Assembly (NCBI GenBank): GCA_964436865.1
Contig: CAYTFK010000001.1
Location: 28,133-92,132 of the forward strand
DNA from: JAXGPP01 sp964436865
Lineage (GTDB): Bacteria; Planctomycetota; Planctomycetia; Pirellulales; Thermoguttaceae
Reading direction: 5' to 3'
DNA: 64,000 nucleotides
Part shown: positions 1 to 8,436 of the stretch, piece by piece
Layout: each line of letters begins with the position of its first letter
Numbering within the stretch: position 1 is the first letter of the stretch
Notes under the pieces: model-generated
Database searches by the model: none
What the model was told of the DNA's origin: nothing
Seen by the model: only the letters and a program-made list of their open reading frames with translations
Program-made: the position numbers and the translations under genes

Positions 1-114
1 TGCCTGCACGAGCCATTCGCCGATCATCGGCACGTGACCCGACTTCCAGGCAGCCTCGTACCGGTCGCACAGGCCATCGATCCAGTCTTCAGCCCGGGTC
101 GTATCGCCGCTCAT
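1..114 (-). CDS. Serine/threonine protein kinase, N-terminal fragment (runs off the window)
   Basis: Only the first 38 codons are inside the window. The ATG at 112-114 on the minus strand is preceded by a GAGGAG ribosome site about 8 bases upstream. The peptide contains CDRYEAAWKSGHVP followed by a short hydrophobic stretch. This resembles the leader found before the catalytic domain in many planctomycetal Hanks-type kinases (pattern L-C-D-x-F/Y-E-x-A-W). No kinase motif itself is visible, so the product is inferred from that leader alone. It lies 140 bp downstream of the FHA-GAF-cyclase gene on the same strand, so it may end the same operon and join a signalling pair with the FHA domain. It could instead be another protein that uses the same leader. 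Confidence 0.55.
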   Translation of the reverse strand, partial: MSGDTTRAEDWIDGLCDRYEAAWKSGHVPMIGEWLVQA

Positions 115-254
115 GAGCCGCTCCTCACCCGATGCGCCGAATCCGGCCAGACGCGATTGGGACATGAGGGGTGGGAACAAGGTCTGGCGGGACCCGCCTT
201 TCATCTATCTCATCCTACTCCGCTGCGGCGGCTACCGGAACTCCCGGAAAGGGC

Positions 255-2000
255 TCATGCCAATGTCAGATCGATGACCGGATCGAGAGCCTCGCGTTTT
301 TCGAGCGATTCCCACGCTTTGCGCAGCAACTTGACGGTGGGGATGTCGAAGCGGTTCTTGGCCTGGTCGAGCCCGGTGAGCGTGACGAGGGCCTGGCAGG
401 CATTGCACCATTGACCGGCCTCGAAGTCGGCCAGCGCCGCCTCGTAGACGTCGCGTTGATGGAGCCAGTCGGGCGTAGCCTGCAGGCCGCGCAGTTCGTA
501 CAGGGCGACCGCTTCACGAATACCGGCCACATGGGCGGTACAGAGCCTCCGAGTGGCAAATTCGGCTGGCAGCTTGTCGCGAGTCGATCCGGTAATGAGC
601 AGCGGAAGGCCGAGTTTCTTGGTGGCATCCTGCACGCGGCTGGCGAGATTGACAGTATGCCCGTGCGGCCCGAACTTGAGGCGGCGGTGGCTGCCCGTAT
701 TGCCGACCAGGGCGGTACCCGTATTGATACCGATTCCGGCGGCCAGTTGCCCCTCGGCGAGGCTTTTCCATTTCTCGTTCAGTTCCGGCAGGTCGTCGCG
801 CATGGCGAGGCCGGCCCGGCACGCCCGCACGGCGTGGTCATCCTGGAGCACGGGCGCGTTCCAGAGAGCGAGGATGCCGTCGCCGGCGTAATCGACCACC
901 ACTCCGCCCTGTTCGATGATCCGCGAAGTGAACTGGTCGATGACATCGCGCATGACACGGCAGGTGTTCTCGGGGCCGAGGCGTTCGGAAAGCCGGGAGA
1001 AACCACGCAGGTCGCTGACCAGAATGGTTACCTCCTGCATTCGCCCTTCGAGGAGCCCGGGGTTCTTCTGCAGTTCGCGGGCCAACTCGGGCGAGAAGAA
1101 CTGCTCGAATTGGACTCGCATCCGGCTTGCCTCGGCGCGGGCGCGGCGGGTGCTCGTCGCCGTTGCAAAAAGCTGCACGACCTGGGCCTCGAGTTCTGTC
1201 AATCCCTGCACGGCCGGACCGATCCGGCCGGTGCGAGCGCCGTAGAGGGCGCCGACCACTTCACGCTCGAGTCCCAGGATGGGAGAGACCACCGCCGCCG
1301 TCGTGCGCCGCAGGCTTTCCGTCAGGGGAAGCTCGGCGGCGCCCTGAAACAGCGTCCGCCCCTCTTCCACGACACGGCGGAGCATGGTCCGGCTGAGATC
1401 GATGGAAACGTGCGAGTTCTTTGCCGCCTGCCCCACCACTTCCCAATCGTCCCCCTCGTGAAGAAGAACCATGGCGAAATCCAGATCCACCAGATCCACG
1501 AGCGCTTGCGCGGTCCGCTCATAGAGTTCTGGCAGATCCTTGGCCGATTGCTGGATATCCAGAGCCATTTCCAGCCACTGGGTGATCGCCTGGGCCGAGG
1601 GAGATTCGCCCAGCTCGCGCAGCGTCGGTCCCCGCTCACCCGGCTTCCGCCAGGGCACGAGGACGGTGTTCATGGCGTCGTCGTCGTGCCCGGTGGCGAC
1701 ATCGATTTCAATTGTGCTTGCCCCGACGGCCAGCCGCAGGGGCGGCCGCATCTCACGGCTCTCACCCGTGTCTAGCGCCGTGCCGTCGCTGAGCACCACG
1801 GGAGTCGTGCTGCTCAGGTTCTGGACGCGGACACAGCCGCCATCGAGTTCCAGCACCTGCAACTGATCGCGCGAGACGGAAGGATCCCGGATGATGCATC
1901 GCGGCACTTCGCGGCGGGGACCGCGGCCGAATTCGTAAGGCCCCGAGACGTGGCAGAAGGACGTATCGGTCGTGGGGCCTCGGACGTGAATTCGCAGCAT
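255..2000 (-). CDS. FHA-GAF-class III adenylate/guanylate cyclase
   Basis: The 581-residue protein has three modules. An FHA domain (about 20-90, with SVSRDQLQV in the phosphopeptide-binding region) should bind phosphothreonine. A GAF-like sensor follows (about 145-285). A class III nucleotide cyclase domain fills about 322-505, with both metal-binding aspartates in place: Asp330 in VSDLRGFS and Asp374 in YAGDGILALW. The expected product is cAMP, possibly cGMP; the substrate-specifying residues were not settled by eye. The frame is open further upstream, but that part overlaps the GAF gene. The ATG at 1998-2000 starts directly before the FHA fold and lies 7 bp after the upstream stop, so I chose it. 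No transmembrane segment is seen, so it should be cytosolic. It follows the GAF and acetyl-CoA carboxylase genes, and two proteins elsewhere in the window carry cNMP-binding domains. Confidence 0.9.
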   Translation of the reverse strand: MLRIHVRGPTTDTSFCHVSGPYEFGRGPRREVPRCIIRDPSVSRDQLQVLELDGGCVRVQNLSSTTPVVLSDGTALDTGESREMRPPLRLAVGASTIEIDVATGHDDDAMNTVLVPWRKPGERGPTLRELGESPSAQAITQWLEMALDIQQSAKDLPELYERTAQALVDLVDLDFAMVLLHEGDDWEVVGQAAKNSHVSIDLSRTMLRRVVEEGRTLFQGAAELPLTESLRRTTAAVVSPILGLEREVVGALYGARTGRIGPAVQGLTELEAQVVQLFATATSTRRARAEASRMRVQFEQFFSPELARELQKNPGLLEGRMQEVTILVSDLRGFSRLSERLGPENTCRVMRDVIDQFTSRIIEQGGVVVDYAGDGILALWNAPVLQDDHAVRACRAGLAMRDDLPELNEKWKSLAEGQLAAGIGINTGTALVGNTGSHRRLKFGPHGHTVNLASRVQDATKKLGLPLLITGSTRDKLPAEFATRRLCTAHVAGIREAVALYELRGLQATPDWLHQRDVYEAALADFEAGQWCNACQALVTLTGLDQAKNRFDIPTVKLLRKAWESLEKREALDPVIDLTLA

Positions 2001-2007
2001 GACTTCG

Positions 2008-2649
2008 TTACAGTCGATACGACATCCGCGAGGTGACCAGCGCGTCGGCCAACCGCTGGTAGAGGCCGGCGTTGTCGATGGCCACGGCGGCCTGGCTGGT
2101 AAGGGCCTCCGCCAGCCGCACGTCGTGCTCATCGAACAGGTCGCGGCCCTGGCTATTGATGATCTCCACAACGCCGATGGTGCGGTCCCTCACCACCAGG
2201 GGCACCGCCAGCATGTTGCGCGTTGCGAATCCGGTCGCACGGTCGATCTGGTCGTAGAAGTACGGATTCTCCTCGATCGAATTGACCACCATCGTGCGGC
2301 CGGTCTCCACTACCCGCCCGGCGATGCCCTGGCCGGCCGGGACGCGTTTCCTCGGCAAGTCATCGCTCTTCTCGCCCACAGCGACTTCGAACACCAGCTC
2401 GCCCGACTCGTCGTCGCGAAGCGCCACCGAGCACGCCTCGGCGCGGAACAGATCGCGGGCTGTGCTCATGATCAAACGCAACAGTTCGGAGAGCTTGAGC
2501 GTCGAGTTGAGCTGCGTGCTGATCCGCATCAGCTCGTTAAGCTCTGCGACCTCCTGCTGCCGTTCTTCCTTGAGACGCTCCAGTTCGGCCGACAGCTGGG
2601 CGACCTGGTCGCGCAACCGTTGGACATCGTCTTGCGTATCGACAGTCAT
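2008..2649 (-). CDS. GAF-domain sensor protein with N-terminal coiled coil
   Basis: The 213-residue protein begins with a charged heptad-like helix (about 8-40: LRDQVAQLSAELERLKEER), probably a dimerising coiled coil. One GAF domain follows (about 45-200), with the usual GQGIAGRVVETG and NMLAVPLVVRDRTIGVVEIIN segments. No output domain is attached, so it probably acts as a regulatory partner, plausibly of the GAF-containing cyclase encoded 7 bp downstream. An AAGGTG ribosome site precedes the ATG. It sits 22 bp after accC in the same direction, so co-transcription is likely. The ligand cannot be told from sequence. Confidence 0.85.
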   Translation of the reverse strand: MTVDTQDDVQRLRDQVAQLSAELERLKEERQQEVAELNELMRISTQLNSTLKLSELLRLIMSTARDLFRAEACSVALRDDESGELVFEVAVGEKSDDLPRKRVPAGQGIAGRVVETGRTMVVNSIEENPYFYDQIDRATGFATRNMLAVPLVVRDRTIGVVEIINSQGRDLFDEHDVRLAEALTSQAAVAIDNAGLYQRLADALVTSRMSYRL

Positions 2650-2671
2650 CGCACGGCACCTTGCTCGAGTT

Positions 2672-4033
2672 TCAAGTTAACGCGGGCGCACGGGTCATGT
2701 GGCGCACAATAAAGTCGGTGAACACGTCCCCCTCGCGGAATGCCGGATGGGACATGACTTCCTGGTGGAACGGGATCGTGGTCTTGATGCCCTCGATGGT
2801 GGTCTCGGCGAGCGCTCGCAGCATGCGGTCGATCGCGCTGGGCCGGTCCTCGGCCCAGACGATGATCTTGGCCACCAACGAGTCGTAAAAGGGCGGGACG
2901 CACCAGCCGGAGTAGACGTAAGTGTCCACCCGGGTTCCCGGCCCGCCTGGCGGGATGAACAGGCCGATGCGCCCGCTCTTGTCGGGCTCGAAGTCGCGAT
3001 CGGGGTCCTCGGCGTTGATGCGGCACTCGAAGGCGTGGCCGCGGAGCTGAATGTCATCCTGGGTGAACCGCAGCCGCTCTCCCGCCGCCACGCGGATCTG
3101 CTCCTTGATCAGGTCCACGCTGGAGATCATCTCCGAGACGGGATGCTCGACCTGGATGCGGGCATTGATTTCCATGAAGTAGAAGTTGCCCTCCGGATCG
3201 AGGATGAACTCGACCGTCCCGGCGCTGGAATATCCGGCCGCCAGGGCGCCTTTGACCGCCGTCTCGCACATCCGCTTCCGCTGCTCGGGGCTGAGGTGGA
3301 TCGAAGGAGCCTCTTCAATCAGTTTTTGCCGCCGACGCTGGACGGAGCAGTCGCGTTCGCCGAGGTGGACGCCATTGCCGTGATTGTCGCAGAGAATCTG
3401 GACCTCGGTATGGCGGAACTGCTCGATGAGTTTCTCCATGTAGACGTCGCTGTTCTTGAAGATCTGCTGGGCGCTGGCGCGAGTGGTGTTGTAGGCCTGT
3501 TCCATGTCCTCGCGCCGCCAGACCGGCGCGATGCCACGTCCGCCACCTCCGGCCACGGCCTTGATGATCACCGGATAGCCCAGCTCGCGGGCAATGTCAT
3601 ACGCGTCCTGCAGCGAGGGGATCGGCTCTTCAGTGCCGGGCACCAGCGGCATGCCGGCCTCTTTCATCACGCGCTTGGCCATGGCCTTGTCGCCCACCCG
3701 GGCCATCACGTCGGGCTTCGGGCCGATGAATGTGATTTCCTCGTCGTGGCAAATCTCGGCGAAGTCGGGATCCTCGGAGAGGAAGCCGTAACCCGGATGG
3801 AGCGCATCGGCGCCGGTCATTTTCGCGGCGCCGATCAGCGCCGGTATGCATAGATAGCTGCGGCCCGCCGGCGCCGGGCCGATACACACCGCCTCGTCGG
3901 CCAACTGGGTGACGCGCGAACCGGCGTCCCCCTTCGAGTATACGGCCACGGTGGGAATACCCAGTTCGCGGCAGGCACGGAAGATGCGGACGGCAATTTC
4001 ACCGCGGTTGGCGATCAGGACCTTGGAAAACAC
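2672..4033 (-). CDS. accC: Acetyl-CoA carboxylase, biotin carboxylase subunit
   Basis: This 453-residue protein has the normal length and layout of AccC, which carboxylates the biotin on AccB using ATP and bicarbonate in the first step of malonyl-CoA formation. It starts with the family signature LIANRGEIAVRIFRACRELG. It has a glycine-rich ATP-grasp loop (AVAGGGGRGI, about residue 160) and the catalytic block MEINARIQVEHPVSEM (about 285-300). The start codon is GTG with AAGGA five bases upstream. It lies 9 bp after accB, giving the compact order accDA-accB-accC. Small substitutions such as INARIQ for MNTRIQ leave the catalytic residues intact. Confidence 0.97.
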   Translation of the reverse strand: MFSKVLIANRGEIAVRIFRACRELGIPTVAVYSKGDAGSRVTQLADEAVCIGPAPAGRSYLCIPALIGAAKMTGADALHPGYGFLSEDPDFAEICHDEEITFIGPKPDVMARVGDKAMAKRVMKEAGMPLVPGTEEPIPSLQDAYDIARELGYPVIIKAVAGGGGRGIAPVWRREDMEQAYNTTRASAQQIFKNSDVYMEKLIEQFRHTEVQILCDNHGNGVHLGERDCSVQRRRQKLIEEAPSIHLSPEQRKRMCETAVKGALAAGYSSAGTVEFILDPEGNFYFMEINARIQVEHPVSEMISSVDLIKEQIRVAAGERLRFTQDDIQLRGHAFECRINAEDPDRDFEPDKSGRIGLFIPPGGPGTRVDTYVYSGWCVPPFYDSLVAKIIVWAEDRPSAIDRMLRALAETTIEGIKTTIPFHQEVMSHPAFREGDVFTDFIVRHMTRAPALT

Positions 4034-4042
4034 GGGAGTCCT

Positions 4043-4486
4043 TCAGGCTTGAGTGTCGATCACGACCAGGGGCTGTTCGAACTGGACGGACTGGCCGTCG
4101 GGAACGAGGATCTCGACGACCACGCCCGCCGCGTCGCTGGGAACTTCGTTCATGACCTTCATGGCCTCGACAATGCCGATCGTCTGGCCGCGCTCGACGC
4201 GCCCTCCCACAGCGATGAACGGCTTGGCTCCGGGCGAGCGGGCGTGATAGAAAGTGCCTACCATGGGCGACAGCACCCGATGGCGCTGGTCCGTCGTCGC
4301 GCCCGCACCCACCGTGCCGGCCACGACAGTTGCGGGGCCGGATGCCGCGTCGCGGCCGGTGCGATCGACGACGATCTTGAAGTCGCCCGAGGCGAGCACC
4401 AGGCGCCGCACGCTGGAGGTTTCCAGCATCCTGACGAGTTCCTTGGCCTCGGCCACCGCCTGCTGGATGTTGTTGCCTTCAGCCAC
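4043..4486 (-). CDS. accB: Acetyl-CoA carboxylase, biotin carboxyl carrier protein
   Basis: The 147-residue protein carries biotin between the carboxylase and carboxyltransferase. Its C-terminal biotinyl domain (about 68-145) has the canonical site EAMKVMNEV with biotinyl Lys110. The N-terminal part is a short helical segment and a linker, as in AccB from other bacteria. The start is GTG at 4484-4486, preceded by AGGTGA. The gene lies between accDA (40 bp upstream) and accC (9 bp downstream). Biotin for this lysine could come from the bioB/bioC genes about 38 kb away in the same window; no birA ligase is visible. Confidence 0.96.
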   Translation of the reverse strand: MAEGNNIQQAVAEAKELVRMLETSSVRRLVLASGDFKIVVDRTGRDAASGPATVVAGTVGAGATTDQRHRVLSPMVGTFYHARSPGAKPFIAVGGRVERGQTIGIVEAMKVMNEVPSDAAGVVVEILVPDGQSVQFEQPLVVIDTQA

Positions 4487-4526
4487 ACTTCACCTTTGCT
4501 GGTGTGTACTTGTGAAACACGGGACG

Positions 4527-6293
4527 TCAGTGGACCAGGGTTCTGCCGTCGGCGCTGATCCGCTCGCTGGCGGCAATCGCGGCCGGTGCGCCAAAGCGAC
4601 GGAACCTCGCATAGCGGTCGGCGACCAGCTCCGCCGGATTCCGGCCAAGTAGGCCGCGCAGCTCGCCGACCAGGACGCGCCGCAGCGTGTCAATCATCGC
4701 CGACGGGTCGGCGTGCGCTCCTTCCGCCGGTTCGGGAACGATGGTGTCGATCACCCCAAGCTGCTCGAGATCTCGCGCAGTGATTTTCAGCGCGCGGGCC
4801 GCCTGGGGCGCCGACTCCACGCTCTTGAAGAGGATCACCGAGCAGCCTTCAGGACTGATCACCGAGTAGTAGGCATTTTCCAGCATCAGCACGCGATCGG
4901 CCACGCCCAGCGCTAACGCGCCGCCGCTGCCCCCTTCGCCGCTGAGCACCGTCACCATAGGGACGGGGAAGCGGGCCATCTCGAGCAGGTTGCGGGCGAT
5001 CGCGCCCGATTGGCCGCGCTCCTCGGCGCCAATGCCCGGGTAGGCCCCGGGTGTATCGACAAACATCACCACCGGCATGCCGAAGCGGGCGGCCTGCTGC
5101 ATCAGGCGAAGCGCTTTGCGGTAGCCTTCCGGGTGGGGCATGCTGAAATTGCGTTCGACATTTTCCTTGATCGTGCGGCCCTTAAGGGTGCCCATTACCA
5201 TGCAGCTCACCGCGCCCAGCCGGGCGACGCCGCCGACGATCGCGGCGTCGTCGCCGAACAGGCGATCGCCATGGAGCGGCTGGAAGTCGCTGAAGATCCC
5301 GCCGATGTATTCCAGCGTATTGGGGCGATCCTGGCGGCGAGCCAGTTGGACCGTTTCCCAGGCATCGCGCGGCGGCCGGTCGTCGGACGGCTGGGCGACT
5401 TCTTCGACGTCGGGCAGCGCCTCGGGACGCAGGCTCTGGCGGTCGATCGCGCCGGCGTAAGTGCCCAAGAGCCGGCCGATCGTGCCGCGAAGCTGGCCGC
5501 GCGGCACGATCATGTCGATCATGCCGTGCTGCATCAGGAAGTCGGATCGCTGGAAATCGGGGGGCAGCTTCTGTCGGATCGTCGATTCCACGACCGACCG
5601 CCCGGCGAACCCGATCATGGCGTCGGGCTCGGCAATCAACACATCGCCCAGTGTGGCAAAGCTGGCGGTCGTGCCGCCGTAGGTCGGATCGGTCAGGAGC
5701 ACGAGGTACGGCAGCCCTCGCTCGGCATGAACGGCCAGGGCCGCGCTGGTCTTCGCCATCTGCATCAGCGACAGGCAGCCCTCCTGCATCCGCGCCCCTC
5801 CCGACGCACAGACGACCAGCAGGGGCTGTCGGCGTTCGGTAGCCGTTTCGGCGGCCCGGGTGATGATTTCGCCCACCGCCGAGCCCATCGCTCCTCCGAT
5901 GAAATTGAAATCCATCGCGGCCACCACCAGCGCCGTTCCGCCGATGGTCGCCGCTCCGAACACGGCGCCTTCTCGCTGGCCTGTTTTCTGCTGCGCCGCT
6001 TCGAGGCGGGCGCGGTAGGGCTTGCTGTCGACGAAGCCGAGCGGATCCTGCGGCCCGACGTCACCGCTGAGTTCTTCAAAACTGCCCGGGTCAACGAGAT
6101 ATCGCAACCGCTCGCGAACGCCGATGCGGAAATGGTAGTTGCACTCGGGACAGACCTGCAGGTTCCGATCGAGCCGCTTGCGGTAGATAAACGCCCCATC
6201 GCGAGGGCACTTCACCCAGCGCACTTCGTCGGCGCCCGACGGTGCCGGGCCGACCGCAGACGGGATCGTCTCACTAGCCAGTGTCTGCGACAT
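4527..6293 (-). CDS. accDA: Acetyl-CoA carboxylase carboxyltransferase, fused beta (AccD) and alpha (AccA) subunits
   Basis: One 588-residue chain contains an AccD-like half (about 1-290) followed by an AccA-like half (about 315-575). In most bacteria these are two proteins. Together they move the carboxyl group from biotin to acetyl-CoA, giving malonyl-CoA. The AccD half has the oxyanion-type segments GGAMGSAVGEII and ASGGARMQEG. The AccA half has FSDFQPLHGDR, KGRTIKENVERNFSM and DTPGAYPGIGAEERGQ. The N-terminal zinc ribbon is incomplete: Cys29, Cys48 and Cys51 are present, but the position of the second cysteine of the first pair holds Asp32 (CPRD instead of CxxC). The ATG at 6291-6293 has only a weak GGGG upstream. 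The gene leads the acc run, 49 bp after the TPR gene. Confidence 0.95.
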   Translation of the reverse strand: MSQTLASETIPSAVGPAPSGADEVRWVKCPRDGAFIYRKRLDRNLQVCPECNYHFRIGVRERLRYLVDPGSFEELSGDVGPQDPLGFVDSKPYRARLEAAQQKTGQREGAVFGAATIGGTALVVAAMDFNFIGGAMGSAVGEIITRAAETATERRQPLLVVCASGGARMQEGCLSLMQMAKTSAALAVHAERGLPYLVLLTDPTYGGTTASFATLGDVLIAEPDAMIGFAGRSVVESTIRQKLPPDFQRSDFLMQHGMIDMIVPRGQLRGTIGRLLGTYAGAIDRQSLRPEALPDVEEVAQPSDDRPPRDAWETVQLARRQDRPNTLEYIGGIFSDFQPLHGDRLFGDDAAIVGGVARLGAVSCMVMGTLKGRTIKENVERNFSMPHPEGYRKALRLMQQAARFGMPVVMFVDTPGAYPGIGAEERGQSGAIARNLLEMARFPVPMVTVLSGEGGSGGALALGVADRVLMLENAYYSVISPEGCSVILFKSVESAPQAARALKITARDLEQLGVIDTIVPEPAEGAHADPSAMIDTLRRVLVGELRGLLGRNPAELVADRYARFRRFGAPAAIAASERISADGRTLVH

Positions 6294-6342
6294 CGTAAGT
6301 CATCCCCGTGGTGGCGAGAGTTTCGGCCGGTCTGCCGCGCGG

Positions 6343-7227
6343 TCACACGACCGCCTCGGCGTGCAAGCGGCGATGTTCGCGGTGTTCCAGCTCGAAGCGG
6401 TCGTTCAGTTCCTGTTCGGTGACGGCGCACTGCTGATCAAAAAGGCGGCTGCTGATGTAAGCCAATAGCGCGGTGGTGAAGTCGTAGCGGTCCAATCGCG
6501 TGGCTTCGATCGCCAGGTTCAGGGCCCGGCGCCAATCGCGCCGGCGGATTTCGACGATCACCAGGCCATGGATCGCGTACAACTCGTGGTCCTGCTCCGG
6601 ATCGGTCCGGCGCAGCGAGCGAAACATCTCGCCCGCTTCGTCCGGCCGGTTGAGAGCAAGGAGGAGCCATGCCGCGTCGCAGCGAGCGAGCACATCGCCT
6701 GGTTGCAGGTCGAGAATCTCGAGGGTCGTCGCCAGTGCCTTCTCGGACTGCCCGTCCGAGGCGTACATTTCGGCCAGGTTTCGCAGGATTCCCAAGTCGC
6801 CCCGTCGTGTACGGCGGGCCTCCTCGAGTGTGGCGATCGCTTCGTCTACCTGACCGAGCATGAACAGCACGTTGGAAAGGTCCACCATGGCGCGGTGGTT
6901 GTCGCGGCGGATTCGCAAGGCGGCGCGGAACGACTCGGCGGCTTCGCCCAGATGTCCTTCGGTCACCAGCGCGGTGCCGAGCTGCGCCCAGGCTTCTTCA
7001 TTGTCGGGCCGGATCTGCACCGCCAGCCGAAAGGCCTCGATTGCCTCCTCCGGCCGATCAAGTTCGGCCAGCGCCATGCCTTTCAGCGTCAGGCCGGCAT
7101 CGTCCGCTCCATGATCGGCAAGCAGGCGGTCGGCCAGTTCCCGGCAGCGGGCGTAGTTGCCCGCACGGTAGTAGGCCCAGGCACGCTCGTAAGACTCCTC
7201 GGCGGGCTCGGACTGAGACAAGATCAC
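6343..7227 (-). CDS. Tetratricopeptide-repeat protein
   Basis: The protein is a string of helical TPR units, for example ALAELDRPEEAIEAFRLAVQ and TALVTEGHLGEAAESFRAAL, covering roughly residues 10-240. An acidic and basic helical tail follows. It has no signal peptide or membrane segment, so it is probably a cytosolic scaffold. I place the start at GTG 7225-7227, which has GGAG eight bases upstream and gives 294 residues. A TTG at 7288-7290 would add 21 residues but overlaps a promoter-like TATAAT, so it is less likely. The gene sits at the head of the acc operon, 49 bp before accDA. Its position suggests a role with the carboxylase, but nothing in the sequence proves that. Confidence 0.85.
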   Translation of the reverse strand: MILSQSEPAEESYERAWAYYRAGNYARCRELADRLLADHGADDAGLTLKGMALAELDRPEEAIEAFRLAVQIRPDNEEAWAQLGTALVTEGHLGEAAESFRAALRIRRDNHRAMVDLSNVLFMLGQVDEAIATLEEARRTRRGDLGILRNLAEMYASDGQSEKALATTLEILDLQPGDVLARCDAAWLLLALNRPDEAGEMFRSLRRTDPEQDHELYAIHGLVIVEIRRRDWRRALNLAIEATRLDRYDFTTALLAYISSRLFDQQCAVTEQELNDRFELEHREHRRLHAEAVV

Positions 7228-7289
7228 GGCCACGTCTCCGACAGGGTTGGAAGAGAGCACACGAAAAGGCCTGCTGCCGTGGCGGGCCA

Positions 7290-7317
7290 ATTATACGAGC
7301 GGTCTGCGGCGGAGCAA
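7290..7317 (-). promoter_or_regulatory. Sigma-70-like promoter before the TPR-acc operon
   Basis: Read on the minus strand: a perfect TATAAT -10 box (7290-7295), a 16-base spacer and a TTGCTC -35 box (7312-7317). Transcription would begin near 7282, about 55 bases before the chosen GTG of the TPR gene. The element starts right after the stop codon of the TcmI-type cyclase gene, so the acc operon may have its own promoter as well as read-through. It was found by eye, and such matches occur by chance. Confidence 0.5.
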
Positions 7318-7318
7318 C

Positions 7319-7663
7319 TCAAGGCGCTCCATGAACCCGTTCGGCGTCCCATACGTAGAACTCCCTCGCTGTCGCGTCCTTGGGAGAGCGCCATGTGGTG
7401 GGATTATACGGTTCGATGTACGGTTCGAGCTTCTTGCTGATGTCCTTGAATAGCGAGTGATCGCGCACCTGATCGACCGATCGCTCGAAATCCTCGTCCA
7501 TTTCCACGTAGTGGACGTAGATGTCTTCCAGAACAAACAGGCTGCGGTGGCGGACGCCGGTGAGCCGCGGCAACTCGGTCGCATCGGACTCTGCAAAGAC
7601 GTCGGCCACCTGTTTCTCGCATCCGGGCTTGATGCGGGCGATGATCACGCCGCGTTTCACCAT
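7319..7663 (-). CDS. TcmI-type polyketide cyclase
   Basis: The 114-residue protein fits the small alpha-beta barrel cyclases represented by tetracenomycin F2 cyclase TcmI, which close rings on aromatic polyketides. Length and key segments agree: AESDATELPRLTGVRHR, EDIYVHYVEMDEDFE and DHSLFKDISKKLEPYI. At the positions I recall as functionally important in TcmI (His26, Asp27, Arg40, His51), this protein has Ser26, Asp27, Arg40 and His51, so one histidine is replaced. The ATG has GAGGA eight bases upstream and a good promoter match at 7710-7738. It is divergent from the other polyketide genes, which begin at 8437 across a 773-bp spacer. It probably acts on the product of the KS-alpha/CLF at 24320-26817. 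It lies 92 bp before the acc operon, in the same direction. Confidence 0.9.
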   Translation of the reverse strand: MVKRGVIIARIKPGCEKQVADVFAESDATELPRLTGVRHRSLFVLEDIYVHYVEMDEDFERSVDQVRDHSLFKDISKKLEPYIEPYNPTTWRSPKDATAREFYVWDAERVHGAP

Positions 7664-8436
7664 GGCTCATTCCTCTGTTGGCGAGGCGAGTGGTCACAAA
7701 AACGGCGCAATCATAGAGGGCGCGATCAAGCCGGACAACTCTTTCCCAATCGAGAGGCCCGTTCACATCGGCGAATCACACAGTGGCGTGTTCGCTCTGA
7801 ACCAGTCTGCGTTCCATTGCATCGCAGTACTCGTAGTACGCATGGGCGCGGTGTTTCTACTTTGCCTGGGTCAGGGCTCTTCCGCACGTGAGAAGGAGGT
7901 ATGTACGGACCTGCTCCACTCGGCGCGATTACGCGGGACCCTCCTGAAACTCGCCGCGACTGCACCTGGTGATCGCCCTGCGTGTGAGGCACCCTTGCGA
8001 GTCGCGAAAGTGTCCACGTCGGACTCGCCCTGTTGCGCGCAAGGTTGAACATCGCTCTGAACGACGGGGCGGTCATTAGAGCCCTGTCACCCGGTGAGGC
8101 GGGCGGATCCATCCGCAAGCGTAGCAGCAGCAATCAAATGCGGCGACAATTCCACTTAGTGCAATACACCGTATCGCCAACAAGCCCCTTCTTCCGGCTG
8201 ATACTTGTCCATCTGGCCGGTGTCTACCATGAGTACGCGCTGGGGCCCAAACACTGCGTGGTGCGACAGCAAACCGTGCTCTGTGTCATTTGTTGCGACT
8301 TTGTAGTGCGAGCGGCATCGCGAGACTGTCCTCGCGATGGTGAAGCAGCACCCCGTTCTTATCGACTCTCATCGGTCCAGTATTGCACCAGCTTTCCCAG
8401 CACGTAGAAGTTCCGGATCCGTTCGGAAGGAACCAC
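7664..8436. other. 773-bp divergent spacer between cyclase genes
   Basis: No gene of recognisable type was found on either strand. The frames that stay open here have no homology I know and no good start. The left end holds the promoter of the TcmI-type gene. The right end holds the ribosome site GGAAGG for the SnoaL-like gene. An imperfect 9-bp stem (TCCGCACGT at 7881-7889 with ATGTACGGA at 7901-7909, one mismatch) encloses AGAAGGAGGT. As the head-to-head junction of the polyketide cluster, the spacer is the natural place for operators, but I could not identify an operator motif. Confidence 0.5.
7710..7738 (-). promoter_or_regulatory. Sigma-70-like promoter of the TcmI-type cyclase gene
   Basis: On the minus strand: a TTGTCC -35 box (7733-7738), an ideal 17-base spacer and a TATGAT -10 box (7710-7715). 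The start point would fall near 7703, giving a leader of about 40 bases with the GAGGA ribosome site near its end. Four of six bases match consensus at -35 and five of six at -10. This is the best promoter match noticed in the cluster, but it is a visual call. Confidence 0.55.

Noticed and set aside
2699..3853. Long open frame on the plus strand opposite accC
   Set aside because: It has no recognisable domain, and its composition mirrors the codon bias of accC on the other strand. accC is a full-length, motif-complete gene.
7891..7903. Perfect ribosome-site-like AGAAGGAGGT directly followed by ATG
   Set aside because: There is no spacing between the site and the ATG, and the frame that follows has no recognisable protein.
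7881..7909. Hairpin considered as a group II intron domain V or a riboswitch stem
   Set aside because: It lacks the AGC catalytic triad and GNRA tetraloop of domain V, and no intron protein or 5-prime boundary is nearby. One mismatch interrupts the stem.
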